From Akkermansia sp. (GTDB lineage: Bacteria > Verrucomicrobiota > Verrucomicrobiia > Verrucomicrobiales > Akkermansiaceae), in assembly GCA_017549485.1 (NCBI GenBank), contig JAFYUT010000027.1:44784-108783 (forward strand): 64,000 nt of DNA. The letters are read 5' to 3'. The notes below the pieces were generated by a model. That model did no database searches. It was not told where the DNA came from and saw only the letters and a list, made by a program, of their open reading frames with translations. How positions within the stretch are numbered: the stretch's first letter is position 1; every line of letters begins with the position of its first letter. Below, in pieces: positions 26,976-35,087 of this stretch. Both the position numbers and the translations under genes were made by a program.

Positions 26976-29342
26976 TTAAAATTTAATATTCAATTCACGG
27001 AAAGCGGCAGGCACCTGCACACGGTAAAAGTGTTTATTATCAAACGCGCCCTGCAAGGCCACACCATCAGCCATGGCCTCGGGCGTAGCCGTGTGGGGCA
27101 AAGCGTGCAAGGCCAGCTCAAAGGCATCTTTACGGCGCGTGGCATCGCCCTCCATACGGTGTTTGAGGGTCAGCTCGCGAGAGGCGGAGCTGTAACGGAA
27201 ACGGTGCAACTGGTAATCCCCCAAGCGGTGTGCCAGGCCATCACCGGCATCTTCATACAGCTCACTTTCTGCCGTGGTCTCCGGGGCCCACCACAAATCC
27301 AAGGTAACGGGCGGGTTTGGCAACTCACCCACATATTGCTGCACGGGCCAACGCGGCACCACACTACCACCACGCACAAACACGGGTATGGCCGACATGG
27401 TGGTGGACACCCAAGCCTCGGCATCTGCCACGGGGGCGGGCGCATCGTTCCACAACGAATACCAATGCCCCGGCGGCACATAAAGGAACCGCCCTCCCTC
27501 ACCGGGGTGGTGTACAGGAACCACATACAGCGCATCGCCCAAGAAAAACTCACTGCTGCGCCAATAGGTATCCGTGTTCTCCGGGTACATCAGCGCCAAG
27601 GAGCGGATGATGGGGGTGCCTTTGGTAGAATACCGGTAAAATTGCGTATACAGGTAGGGCAACAAACGGTAGCGCTCACCTATGGCTTGGCGCACCAAGC
27701 TCTCTACCATGGGGCCGAAACACCAAGGCTCTTGCCCGCCGTATTCGCCGTTGTTGTGGTTGCGGAAGAATACATGGAAGGCCGCCATCTGCATCCACCG
27801 GCAGAACAGCTCGGGCGTGGGGCGCCCCAAAAAGCCACCCGTATCTGCCCCGCAGAATGATACACCGCTTGCAGACAAACGCTGCACCATCAGGTTAGCC
27901 ATTTTCAGGTTCTCCCAGTCAGAGTAATTATCCCCCGTCCAAGTGGCAGCCCAACGCTGCAACCCGGCAAAACCGGCGCGAGACAACACAAAGGGACGGC
28001 GCTGCGGTGCGGCTATCTCCATCCCCAAGCGCGTGGCCTTGGCCATGCACTGGCCATACACATTGTGAGCCTTGAGGTGAGAGCAGTAGAAACCATCGTA
28101 GTTATGGCGCGTGTCGTCCGGGAATGTGCGGTCGGGAAAAATGGCGGGCTCATTCATATCCGTCCAAATACCGCGCACCCCGTATTCCCCCACTTGGCGC
28201 TTAAAGAGGTCTGCCCACCAAGAGCGGGTCACGGGGTTCGTAAAATCGGGGAATGTGCAGCTGCCCGGCCACACCTCACCCTCCAGCAAAGCGCCATCGT
28301 GGCGACGGCAGAACACATTGCGCTCCAGCCCACTGCGCCACACATAATTATCAGGGTTAATCTTGATACCGGGGTCTATAATGGTCACCACCTTAAAGCC
28401 TTGGTCGCCCAAGCGTTTAATCATGCCCGGAGGGTCAGGGAAACGCACACGGTCCCACGTGAGAGCTTGGTACTGTTTCATGTGGTGAATGTCCAAATGG
28501 ATACAATCACACGGAATTTGACGCTTGCGGAATTCCCCGGCCAAATCATCTACCGCTTTTTCGGGGTAATAGCTCCATTTACTTTGGTGATACCCCAATG
28601 CCCACAGCGGCGGCAACGGCGGCAAGCCCGTCATGCGGGTGTAGGTTTGCACGGTGTCCAGCGCATCCTCGCCACAGATGAAGTAATAATCCATCACCCC
28701 ACCATCTGCCCCGAACAACAGGCGATCCTCGCGCTCTTTACCGAAATCGAAATAAGAGCGCATGGTATTATCAAAGAAAATACCGTATTGAGTGCCCTTA
28801 TGGAGGCACATGAAGAAGGGGATACTCTTGTACAGCGGGTCACTGTCGGGGTGAAACTTATAGTGGTCGGCCCCCCACATTTCAAAGCGGCGCCCACGCA
28901 AATTAAGCGCACAGGGTTTATCCCCGAGGCCGAAGAAGTGAGCCTCCTCCGGCAGGTGTTTGAGCACCCACACCAGTTCATCGCCCGTGCGCTCCTGCAA
29001 GCGGTGCCCCATGCCCTCGGCATCGGCACTCAGCAGGTGGCCACCGGCCCGCTCATAAAACTCCAAGCCACCATCCACGCGGCGCACACGCACCACCAAT
29101 CGCGGCGTGCGCACCTCAAGATAGGCATCCTCCAATGACTCCTCAAGCGGAACCTCGGCATACTCATACTCCGGTGCAATACCATAGCTGGGTATGTTCT
29201 CAAACACGGCGTGAGATACATAGCGGCAACGCACCACCCCCGCCTCTGCAAAGTAGAGGCGCAATCTGTTGGTGGGGAACTCAAGCTCCAGCGTGCGAGC
29301 ATCCACCCATTCACTGTGTCTGATAAAAGGAAGCTCTGCCAT
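26976..29342 (-). CDS. Glycoside hydrolase family 31 alpha-glucosidase
   Basis: The 788-residue enzyme carries the GH31 nucleophile motif GIWTDMNEP, the acid/base region TWTGDNYSDW, and an N-terminal galactose-mutarotase-like domain followed by the (beta/alpha)8 barrel (LPPLWALGYHQSKWSYYPE) and C-terminal beta domains. It hydrolyses terminal alpha-linked glucose or xylose. No signal peptide is visible, so it is probably cytosolic. ATG 29342 is used because a longer start would overlap the HIT gene. It lies 26 nt after the HIT gene and 12 nt before the kinase. An alpha-xylosidase or other GH31 specificity remains possible. Confidence 0.93.
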   Translation of the reverse strand: MAELPFIRHSEWVDARTLELEFPTNRLRLYFAEAGVVRCRYVSHAVFENIPSYGIAPEYEYAEVPLEESLEDAYLEVRTPRLVVRVRRVDGGLEFYERAGGHLLSADAEGMGHRLQERTGDELVWVLKHLPEEAHFFGLGDKPCALNLRGRRFEMWGADHYKFHPDSDPLYKSIPFFMCLHKGTQYGIFFDNTMRSYFDFGKEREDRLLFGADGGVMDYYFICGEDALDTVQTYTRMTGLPPLPPLWALGYHQSKWSYYPEKAVDDLAGEFRKRQIPCDCIHLDIHHMKQYQALTWDRVRFPDPPGMIKRLGDQGFKVVTIIDPGIKINPDNYVWRSGLERNVFCRRHDGALLEGEVWPGSCTFPDFTNPVTRSWWADLFKRQVGEYGVRGIWTDMNEPAIFPDRTFPDDTRHNYDGFYCSHLKAHNVYGQCMAKATRLGMEIAAPQRRPFVLSRAGFAGLQRWAATWTGDNYSDWENLKMANLMVQRLSASGVSFCGADTGGFLGRPTPELFCRWMQMAAFHVFFRNHNNGEYGGQEPWCFGPMVESLVRQAIGERYRLLPYLYTQFYRYSTKGTPIIRSLALMYPENTDTYWRSSEFFLGDALYVVPVHHPGEGGRFLYVPPGHWYSLWNDAPAPVADAEAWVSTTMSAIPVFVRGGSVVPRWPVQQYVGELPNPPVTLDLWWAPETTAESELYEDAGDGLAHRLGDYQLHRFRYSSASRELTLKHRMEGDATRRKDAFELALHALPHTATPEAMADGVALQGAFDNKHFYRVQVPAAFRELNIKF

Positions 29343-29368
29343 GGCAGCATTCCGATACAGCGGGCGGA

Positions 29369-29713
29369 CTAGCCCGGGGGCCACTCCATATCTCGCCCGC
29401 CGATGATGTGAATATGCAGGTGCGGCACGGTTTGGCCGGCGGCGGCCCCGGTGTTCATCACCGTGCGGAATCCGCCCTCAGCAATACCCTCTGCACGGGC
29501 AATTTCACCCACCTTGAGCATCAGGTGAGCCAGCAGCTCGGCATCTTCTGCCGCAGCCGCCTCAATGCTGGGTATAGGCTTGCGCGGCACCAGCAACACA
29601 TGCACCGGAGCCACCGGTGTAATATCCCGAAAAGCTACGCAAAGCTCATCTTCATACACCATTGCAGCCGGTATTTCCTTATCAGCTATTTTCTGGAAAA
29701 GTGTTTTCTCCAT
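29369..29713 (-). CDS. HIT-family (HINT-like) nucleotide hydrolase
   Basis: The 114-residue protein has the histidine triad motif TVPHLHIHIIGGRDM and the opening TLFQKIADKEIPA of HINT/YcfF-type purine nucleoside phosphoramidases. VAPVHVLLVPRKPI forms the central strand. It would cleave AMP-lysine or similar adducts in the cytosol. The start is ATG 29713, because the in-frame TTG at 29752 lies inside the -35 box. It heads the HIT-GH31-kinase operon. Confidence 0.92.
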   Translation of the reverse strand: MEKTLFQKIADKEIPAAMVYEDELCVAFRDITPVAPVHVLLVPRKPIPSIEAAAAEDAELLAHLMLKVGEIARAEGIAEGGFRTVMNTGAAAGQTVPHLHIHIIGGRDMEWPPG

Positions 29714-29723
29714 TGCAGCAGCA

Positions 29724-29752
29724 AATTTAACACAGCAACGGCGGCGTTGCAA
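29724..29752 (-). promoter_or_regulatory. Promoter of the HIT-GH31-kinase operon (near-leaderless)
   Basis: On the minus strand: TTGCAA, a 17-nt spacer and TAAATT. The -10 ends 10 nt before ATG 29713. Confidence 0.6.
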
Positions 29753-29795
29753 CTGAAATCTTACGCCATATACAGCTTTTTCTCAGGATTTACAC

Positions 29796-29824
29796 TTGCC
29801 AAAGAGCATTTGTGAGAGTAGACT
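29796..29824 (+). promoter_or_regulatory. Promoter of the AdoHcyase-like gene (near-leaderless)
   Basis: TTGCCA, a 17-nt spacer and TAGACT. The -10 ends 7 nt before ATG 29832, so transcription should start at or within a base or two of the ATG. Confidence 0.6.
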
Positions 29825-29831
29825 CGTGCTC

Positions 29832-30890
29832 ATGACCGAGAATATCTGCAACATTCAACGCTTTTTGGATGCACACTATGCCGCCGATGAATGGCCGACC
29901 CTGCGTTGGCAAGCAGAAGAATGGGCCAAGACACGCCCGCTGGCGGGGCTGAAACTACTGGATGCCACCCCCATTTACCGAAACACGCTGGCCAAGTTCA
30001 TGGCATTGCTGGCCGCAGGGGCCGATTTGTATGTGCCGGAGCGCACGTTGATGCCGCGCCATGCAGAAATTGCTGCCATGTTGCCGCAATTCGGCATTAA
30101 AACCGCCGGCAAAGAAGACCGATTCGACATCATTCTGGATTGCGCCGGAAGCTGCTCGCACTTGCTGCCTACCCTCGGGTATACGGAGCTGACACGCTCC
30201 GGGGTACCGGCCTACGAGCGAGCCAAGCGCCCCGTTATCGTGGCAGACTCGGGCATCATCAAACGCATTGAAACAGGGCTCGGCACCGGCGAAAGCTTCT
30301 TCCGTGCGCTTGCGCAACTGGGGCATACGGATTTGGAGGATAAGCACTTGATTCTTGTAGGTTACGGTAAGGTGGGGCGAGGCATTGTACACTACGCACG
30401 CCACCATCACATGCGCATCACGGTCATAGATACGGCAGATATATCAGCCACCCTGCCGCAAGGCGTGGACTACCTCAATGTGCACGACACGGTTGCCCTC
30501 AACAACTGTGCCGCACAAGCGTGGTGCTTGGTGACGGCCACAGGCAAGTTCAATGCCCTGCACAACAGACTCGACGCCGCTACCGTGCTCAACCACCCCA
30601 CCCTGCTGGCTAATATGGGTGTAGATGACGAGTTCGGCACCAAAATACCACGCAGCCGTGTACTGAACAACAAGAAGCCCCTCAACTTTATTTTGGAAGA
30701 GCCTACCCGCATGTGCTTTATAGAGACCACCATGGCCTTGCACAACGCCTGCGCTTTAGAGCTGCTCACGGCGGACCTGCCGCGCCACTGCATGTGCCCG
30801 CCGACGGATGTGGAGGAGCAACTTCTCCACATTGCTACCACACGTGGCTGCCGTGAAATGCAGCACCTGCACCTCTTCCTCGGCAAATAA
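29832..30890 (+). CDS. S-adenosylhomocysteine hydrolase-like NAD-binding protein
   Basis: The 352-residue protein resembles the NAD-binding half of adenosylhomocysteinase: the segment RPVIVADSGIIKRIETGLGT followed by GESFFRAL, then the Rossmann loop HLILVGYGKVGRGIVHYA, with VTATGKFNAL and LLANMGVDDEFG further on. It lacks the normal AdoHcyase N-terminal substrate motifs and is about 80 residues shorter than the bacterial enzyme. It probably binds NAD(H), but hydrolase activity is doubtful. ATG 29832 is supported by the promoter; a TTG at 29796 is rejected. The gene stands alone. Confidence 0.6.
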   Translation: MTENICNIQRFLDAHYAADEWPTLRWQAEEWAKTRPLAGLKLLDATPIYRNTLAKFMALLAAGADLYVPERTLMPRHAEIAAMLPQFGIKTAGKEDRFDIILDCAGSCSHLLPTLGYTELTRSGVPAYERAKRPVIVADSGIIKRIETGLGTGESFFRALAQLGHTDLEDKHLILVGYGKVGRGIVHYARHHHMRITVIDTADISATLPQGVDYLNVHDTVALNNCAAQAWCLVTATGKFNALHNRLDAATVLNHPTLLANMGVDDEFGTKIPRSRVLNNKKPLNFILEEPTRMCFIETTMALHNACALELLTADLPRHCMCPPTDVEEQLLHIATTRGCREMQHLHLFLGK

Positions 30891-30959
30891 ACGGCAAGGG
30901 AGAAGCAAGTGGCCCCCTGCTTGTAACACAACTGTAACACTTATTGACGGAGCCCGGCC

Positions 30960-30988
30960 TTGACACGGGACGCCCAAGATTATAATAT
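30960..30988 (+). promoter_or_regulatory. Strong promoter before membrane protein gene (near-leaderless)
   Basis: Consensus TTGACA (30960-30965), a 17-nt spacer and TAATAT (30983-30988), with an overlapping TATAAT at 30981. ATG 30996 follows after 7 nt. Confidence 0.75.
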
Positions 30989-30995
30989 AGGGAGC

Positions 30996-32288
30996 ATGGG
31001 TGAGGCATTTTCCATCGGCAAGATAACAAGGGCCATAAGCATCGGTATACGCATTCTGTTAACGGGATTCGGGGCATTGGTGCTGATGGTGCTGGTATCC
31101 TATCCCTCCCTCCTGATAGAGGAGGAGCCGCTTATCACGTTGCCCGATATCAGCCGTGAGTTTTTACTGGAGTGGCGCAACTGGTTGTGGGTAGCACCTT
31201 GGTTGCTGATGGAGCTGGCGGCCCTTGCCGGGCCCAAGCGGAATCTGACTTGGTTTTGCGGTGTGGGTGGCATGCTGGTGCTGACCACGCTTGCGTACCC
31301 CGTCATCCAATCCCTGCGCCCGGAGCTCATACACCCTCAATTTGCCGACTGGGTATACTCTATAAGACTTAAAGAGGTGGCCGACAAAGCAACCATATTG
31401 GCAGACCACTCCCCGTACTGCGACAAAGGGCTCGTGTTCGGGTACCAAATACTTTGGGCTCTGATGGGGTTGAGCATCTTTTTACGCGTTGTTGTTTTGG
31501 GGTACATGGCTAAAATTCATGAGGTACGAGACGACAACGAGTTCAACAACATTGATATTGCCGATATCGCCCCCGATGCCGACAACGCCCGCACAGTTAA
31601 AGAAATAGCCGGCAATGTGCAAAAAACACGGCCCGACTTTCGTTTCGGCGAGGCAGACCACGGATTGGTGGCACATTTACGCGGGCTTTTGCAGCGCATG
31701 CAATACCTGCGCACCGTAAAAGGCATCTGTTGGTTAAGTGCAGCACTGGCAGTAGCCTTGTGGTTCATGCTGTACCCCCAACCGAACGCACAAGAAGCCT
31801 TGGAGCGAGACTTGGAGGCCATGTATGAAACCTGCACCGATGCCGAGGGTAACGAGATTGGCACCACCCGCGCCGTATACGCGGCACTGCGCGTTATGGC
31901 ATACGCCGTAAATAACCGTAATTTGGAAAACATCACGGTGGCAGATGCCGAAAAATGGCTGCATCTGGAGCGAGCCTCGGCCGCCTACCGAAACACCATA
32001 CGCAATGAAAACATTGAAGAGCTGGAATACCGCCCCGAGCGTCTGCGCTCAAGCGTGCCGTACTCCCGTTTTCTCACCATTACCGACGGCCGCCACCATG
32101 CCGTATTGGTACTCAACCTGCGCAGCAATGATATAGACCCTGCCACCGGCGCGCCGGCCATACGACCGAATACGCCCATCAATTTTCCTCAATTCTTTGA
32201 GTTCGGCTGGGATAAAGACCAAGACCTGCGCCGCAGCCACCCCTATCTGTATGAGGGGTACCAATTCAACAACGCCGTTTGGCTCTGA
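30996..32288 (+). CDS. Multi-pass membrane protein of unknown function
   Basis: The 430-residue protein has helices at ISIGIRILLTGFGALVLMVL, WLWVAPWLLMELAAL, FCGVGGMLVLTTLAYPVI, YQILWALMGLSIFLRVVVLG and GICWLSAALAVALWFML. A soluble C-terminal domain of about 165 residues rich in acidic and Arg residues follows (from AQEALERDLEAMYETC). I do not recognise a family. The start was moved from a TTG at 30960, which is part of the -35 box, to ATG 30996. The thioesterase gene starts 7 nt after its stop and is likely co-transcribed. Confidence 0.7.
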   Translation: MGEAFSIGKITRAISIGIRILLTGFGALVLMVLVSYPSLLIEEEPLITLPDISREFLLEWRNWLWVAPWLLMELAALAGPKRNLTWFCGVGGMLVLTTLAYPVIQSLRPELIHPQFADWVYSIRLKEVADKATILADHSPYCDKGLVFGYQILWALMGLSIFLRVVVLGYMAKIHEVRDDNEFNNIDIADIAPDADNARTVKEIAGNVQKTRPDFRFGEADHGLVAHLRGLLQRMQYLRTVKGICWLSAALAVALWFMLYPQPNAQEALERDLEAMYETCTDAEGNEIGTTRAVYAALRVMAYAVNNRNLENITVADAEKWLHLERASAAYRNTIRNENIEELEYRPERLRSSVPYSRFLTITDGRHHAVLVLNLRSNDIDPATGAPAIRPNTPINFPQFFEFGWDKDQDLRRSHPYLYEGYQFNNAVWL

Positions 32289-32295
32289 TACCGCC

Positions 32296-32703
32296 ATGCC
32301 TGCCTATAACCACCACTCCCGCGTAGCTTTTGCCGATACCGATGCCTCCGGTATTGTATACTTTGCCAACTTTTTTCGCTATGCACAAGATGCCGAGGTA
32401 GAAGCCTTAGCCGCCCACGGGTTCACGCGTATGGATATGCGATATCCGCGTGTACATGCCGAGGCAGATTTCATAGCCCCCCTGTATTTCCGAGACGAAA
32501 TACGTACCGAAGCGGCGTTGCTCAGCATCGGCAGCACCTCCCTGCACTGGCAATTTTCCATTTATGGGCCCAAAGGCTTGAGTGCCGTGGTGCGCACTGT
32601 CATATCCCGCCGCCATGCAGATTTTACCGCGGCGCCTTACTCTGATGCGGAACGCGCGCGTTTAGCCCCCCTGCTTCTCCCTGAAAATTCAACGAAAAAA
32701 TAA
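32296..32703 (+). CDS. Acyl-CoA thioesterase, YbgC/4HBT hot-dog family
   Basis: The 135-residue hot-dog protein has the 4-hydroxybenzoyl-CoA thioesterase signature FADTDASGIVYFANFFRYAQ with the active-site Asp, followed by AEADFIAPLYFRDEI. Relatives (YbgC, FadM) hydrolyse acyl-CoA thioesters in the cytosol, and YbgC is often linked with envelope genes. ATG 32296 removes a 33-residue overlap with the upstream membrane protein gene. Confidence 0.85.
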   Translation: MPAYNHHSRVAFADTDASGIVYFANFFRYAQDAEVEALAAHGFTRMDMRYPRVHAEADFIAPLYFRDEIRTEAALLSIGSTSLHWQFSIYGPKGLSAVVRTVISRRHADFTAAPYSDAERARLAPLLLPENSTKK

Positions 32704-32732
32704 AAAAAATGCGCCATCTGCACAAATTTGGG

Positions 32733-32761
32733 TTGCCAAGCAGATAAAATTAGTGTATACT
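32733..32761 (+). promoter_or_regulatory. Promoter of rplS
   Basis: TTGCCA, a 17-nt spacer and TATACT. A leader of about 55 nt follows. Confidence 0.65.
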
Positions 32762-32774
32762 CCCGCAACCGCCA

Positions 32775-32788
32775 GAGCCGAAAGGCTC
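32775..32788 (+). promoter_or_regulatory. Hairpin in the rplS leader
   Basis: GAGCC-GAAA-GGCTC, a five-pair stem closed by a GNRA tetraloop. It sits early in the leader, before a strong AAGGAGA ribosome site (32811-32817). It could be an L19 autoregulatory element or a stability hairpin. Confidence 0.4.
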
Positions 32789-32822
32789 CTGAAACATTTA
32801 TTATTACCAGAAGGAGACCAAG

Positions 32823-33167
32823 ATGAACATTCTCGACAAAATCGAACAGGAACAGCTGAAGGATGAAGTAACGCCCTTCAACGTAGGTGACACCGTAAAG
32901 GTACATTGCCGCGTTATCGAAGGCGGTAAGGAACGCGTACAGATTTTCCAGGGTATCGTTATCGGCAAGCGTGGTTCCGGCGTGAACGAGGCTTTCACCG
33001 TTCGTAAGATTGCCTATGGTGAAGGCGTAGAGCGCTCCTTCCCCCTGCACACCCCCAAGATTGCCAAGATTGAGGTTGTAACCCGCGGTAAGGTTCGTCG
33101 TGCCAAGCTCAACTATCTGCGCGAGCGCGTAGGTAAGGAGGCTGTGACCGTTAAGACCATCCGCTAA
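32823..33167 (+). CDS. rplS: 50S ribosomal protein L19
   Basis: The 114-residue protein matches L19 throughout: [22 protein letters not shown]-type [28 protein letters not shown] and a C-terminal [14 protein letters not shown]. It sits at the interface with the 30S subunit. It is transcribed alone from its own promoter; the rpsP-rimM-trmD genes that commonly precede it are absent. A 12-bp terminator follows. Confidence 0.97.
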   Translation: MNILDKIEQEQLKDEVTPFNVGDTVKVHCRVIEGGKERVQIFQGIVIGKRGSGVNEAFTVRKIAYGEGVERSFPLHTPKIAKIEVVTRGKVRRAKLNYLRERVGKEAVTVKTIR

Positions 33168-33192
33168 ACCTCACCTGTTTCAAGTTTTATAT

Positions 33193-33224
33193 AACTCAGC
33201 CCTCTCACGAGGGCTGAGTTTTTT
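33193..33224 (+). terminator. Intrinsic terminator after rplS
   Basis: A perfect 12-bp stem, AACTCAGCCCTC / GAGGGCTGAGTT, with loop TCAC and a T6 tail. Confidence 0.92.
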
Positions 33225-33281
33225 GCGTAGAGCACCGGCCGAATGCCTTGGCCCCCTTTTTCAAAAGGGAAGAAGCGTTAA

Positions 33282-34931
33282 TTACTGAGCTTGCGGGCGA
33301 GGCAAAACTCTGAAATTGACGGGGAAAACATGAACGGACTGCGGCACGCTCTCCTCTGAGGTACGCTGCGTGTTGATTTCGCCATCGGGGGTGTAATAAA
33401 GCTGTAGGCAAGAAGCCGCTGAGAAGTATGAGACCAAGCGACAATGCTTGCCGAAGTGGCGTGCTATATCGGCATCAAATCGCGCCTCGGGCTCAGCGAT
33501 ATCCACATGGGCATACTCCGGCCCCAACAGCACGGTAGCAGAGGCACCGTCTTGCAGAGAGACTCGACCACAAAAATGCAGCTTTACGGTATAGGGTTTT
33601 ACACTGGTTTTCATCTTACGGCGCTCCACCCGCACATCGGGAGATGCTTTCCCGGTGGGGTCAAAGGTAACGACAACCTCGGTCACATCATCTGCCACAC
33701 CGGGGATTTCTAACTGAGCATCGGCAAAGTATGAGGCCGATTCATATTCAGCATCCAGCTTACGCTCATACTCAGCGCGCAGAGCGACAACCGTGAGCTC
33801 AGCAAATTGTTGAGGCGTCAGCTTATCTTGCAAGGCCTTAAGAGCCATTGTACCCACAAGGCTACCGGCATGCACGGCATGAGGCAAGCGCTGTTGCACG
33901 GCAACATAAGAGAATAGATTCTCCGCATACAAGCGGGGGTATTCCTCCCACCCGTCTATCAGCAGATTCTCGCCATCGCAGTCAAAAAGTTCTTCCAACA
34001 ATCGGGCACACGCGGCAGCGCCTTGGGCATCTACAATCAGCCGTGGTTCCCACGCAAGCTCGGCCTCTGTGTGTGCGGCTCTTTCTTCACGCCCCTGTTG
34101 CAAAAGTTTTTTTATTTGCTTGGCGTTTTTGCCGCTGATGCAGGCATCTACCGTGGCGCCTTTATCCGTACGGGCCTCAAGATCTGCCCCATGGTCTATC
34201 AACCACTGCACCAACTGCACATGGCTGAGCCCGCAGGCATAGTGCAACGCAGTGTTACCCTTTGTTTCGGGTGTCGTGATGGAGGAATTGCAACTCTCCA
34301 TTATAAGCGGCAACAGCATGAGCAAGCGTTTTCGGTATAGTTTATCCGTAGATGAGGTGTATGTTGCGGCTTGAAGCTCTGCCAAGATATCGCTCAATCC
34401 GTCGTCCAACATGTCGGGGTCGCCACTCACGGTGCCACCGGCTCGGGGCAGCACGACAACGGGTACCGCCCCCTCAGCTGCAGCCATAGTGAACTTGGCG
34501 TTTTTCACATAGCGCATGCTCTCATTTTCATACCAGCTCATATCAGCATACCCTGCCCGAACACCGCCGAAGTATAGCGTAAGCGTGCAAGTAAACTCGT
34601 CACTCTTCACATATATGCATGCTTTTTCGGTAGAATTCTCCGGCACATATTGCACGGAGATTGGCGGCCAGGTATTCTGTGCATCATTATGCGGGTGAGG
34701 CACGGTATAAGCATCACCCTGCGCCGGAAACGTCATTACCATGGGGCTGAGCACCGCCGCAATCTCAGGCCCGGCCGTTTCTTCCCCGGGATACGTAGAC
34801 GAAAGCACGGCCCCCGTAAAATCAATGACTATTTTTTGTCCGGCAACAGAGGGTGCTGCAACTGAAGCCTGCGCTACACACACAGGAGCAAAAGCAAAGC
34901 TCAAGGGCATCAGGGAAAGGGCGATTTTCAT
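33282..34931 (-). CDS. Secreted ankyrin-repeat protein
   Basis: The 549-residue protein has a signal peptide (MKIALSLMPLSFAFAPVCVAQ). Residues around 235-300 form one clear ankyrin pair: KGNTALHYACGLSHVQLVQWL, IDHGADLEARTDKGATVDAC, then AKQIKKLLQQG. The N-terminal part is beta-rich (VPVVVLPRAGGTVSG), and the C-terminal part has another beta-type region with DVTEVVVTFDPTGKASPDV. Function unknown; probably a periplasmic or surface protein that binds other proteins. ATG 34940 is an alternative start. It is a single gene divergent from dnaB. Confidence 0.75.
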   Translation of the reverse strand: MKIALSLMPLSFAFAPVCVAQASVAAPSVAGQKIVIDFTGAVLSSTYPGEETAGPEIAAVLSPMVMTFPAQGDAYTVPHPHNDAQNTWPPISVQYVPENSTEKACIYVKSDEFTCTLTLYFGGVRAGYADMSWYENESMRYVKNAKFTMAAAEGAVPVVVLPRAGGTVSGDPDMLDDGLSDILAELQAATYTSSTDKLYRKRLLMLLPLIMESCNSSITTPETKGNTALHYACGLSHVQLVQWLIDHGADLEARTDKGATVDACISGKNAKQIKKLLQQGREERAAHTEAELAWEPRLIVDAQGAAACARLLEELFDCDGENLLIDGWEEYPRLYAENLFSYVAVQQRLPHAVHAGSLVGTMALKALQDKLTPQQFAELTVVALRAEYERKLDAEYESASYFADAQLEIPGVADDVTEVVVTFDPTGKASPDVRVERRKMKTSVKPYTVKLHFCGRVSLQDGASATVLLGPEYAHVDIAEPEARFDADIARHFGKHCRLVSYFSAASCLQLYYTPDGEINTQRTSEESVPQSVHVFPVNFRVLPRPQAQ

Positions 34932-35033
34932 AAATTGCAATAACGTTTAACCTCTGCAAAGTAACATACGCACCCGCATAAGTAAAGAAAAAAACGGGCT
35001 ATCAATAAATTAAAAAAATACGTTATTTGCCGC

Positions 35034-35062
35034 TTGAAAAAGAACGGCTGCTGTGGTAGCAT
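35034..35062 (+). promoter_or_regulatory. Promoter of dnaB
   Basis: TTGAAA, a 17-nt spacer and TAGCAT, 25 nt before ATG 35088. A start at 35034 would begin inside it and is rejected. Confidence 0.5.
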
Positions 35063-35087
35063 GTGCGGGCACGCGCAACGAGGCACC

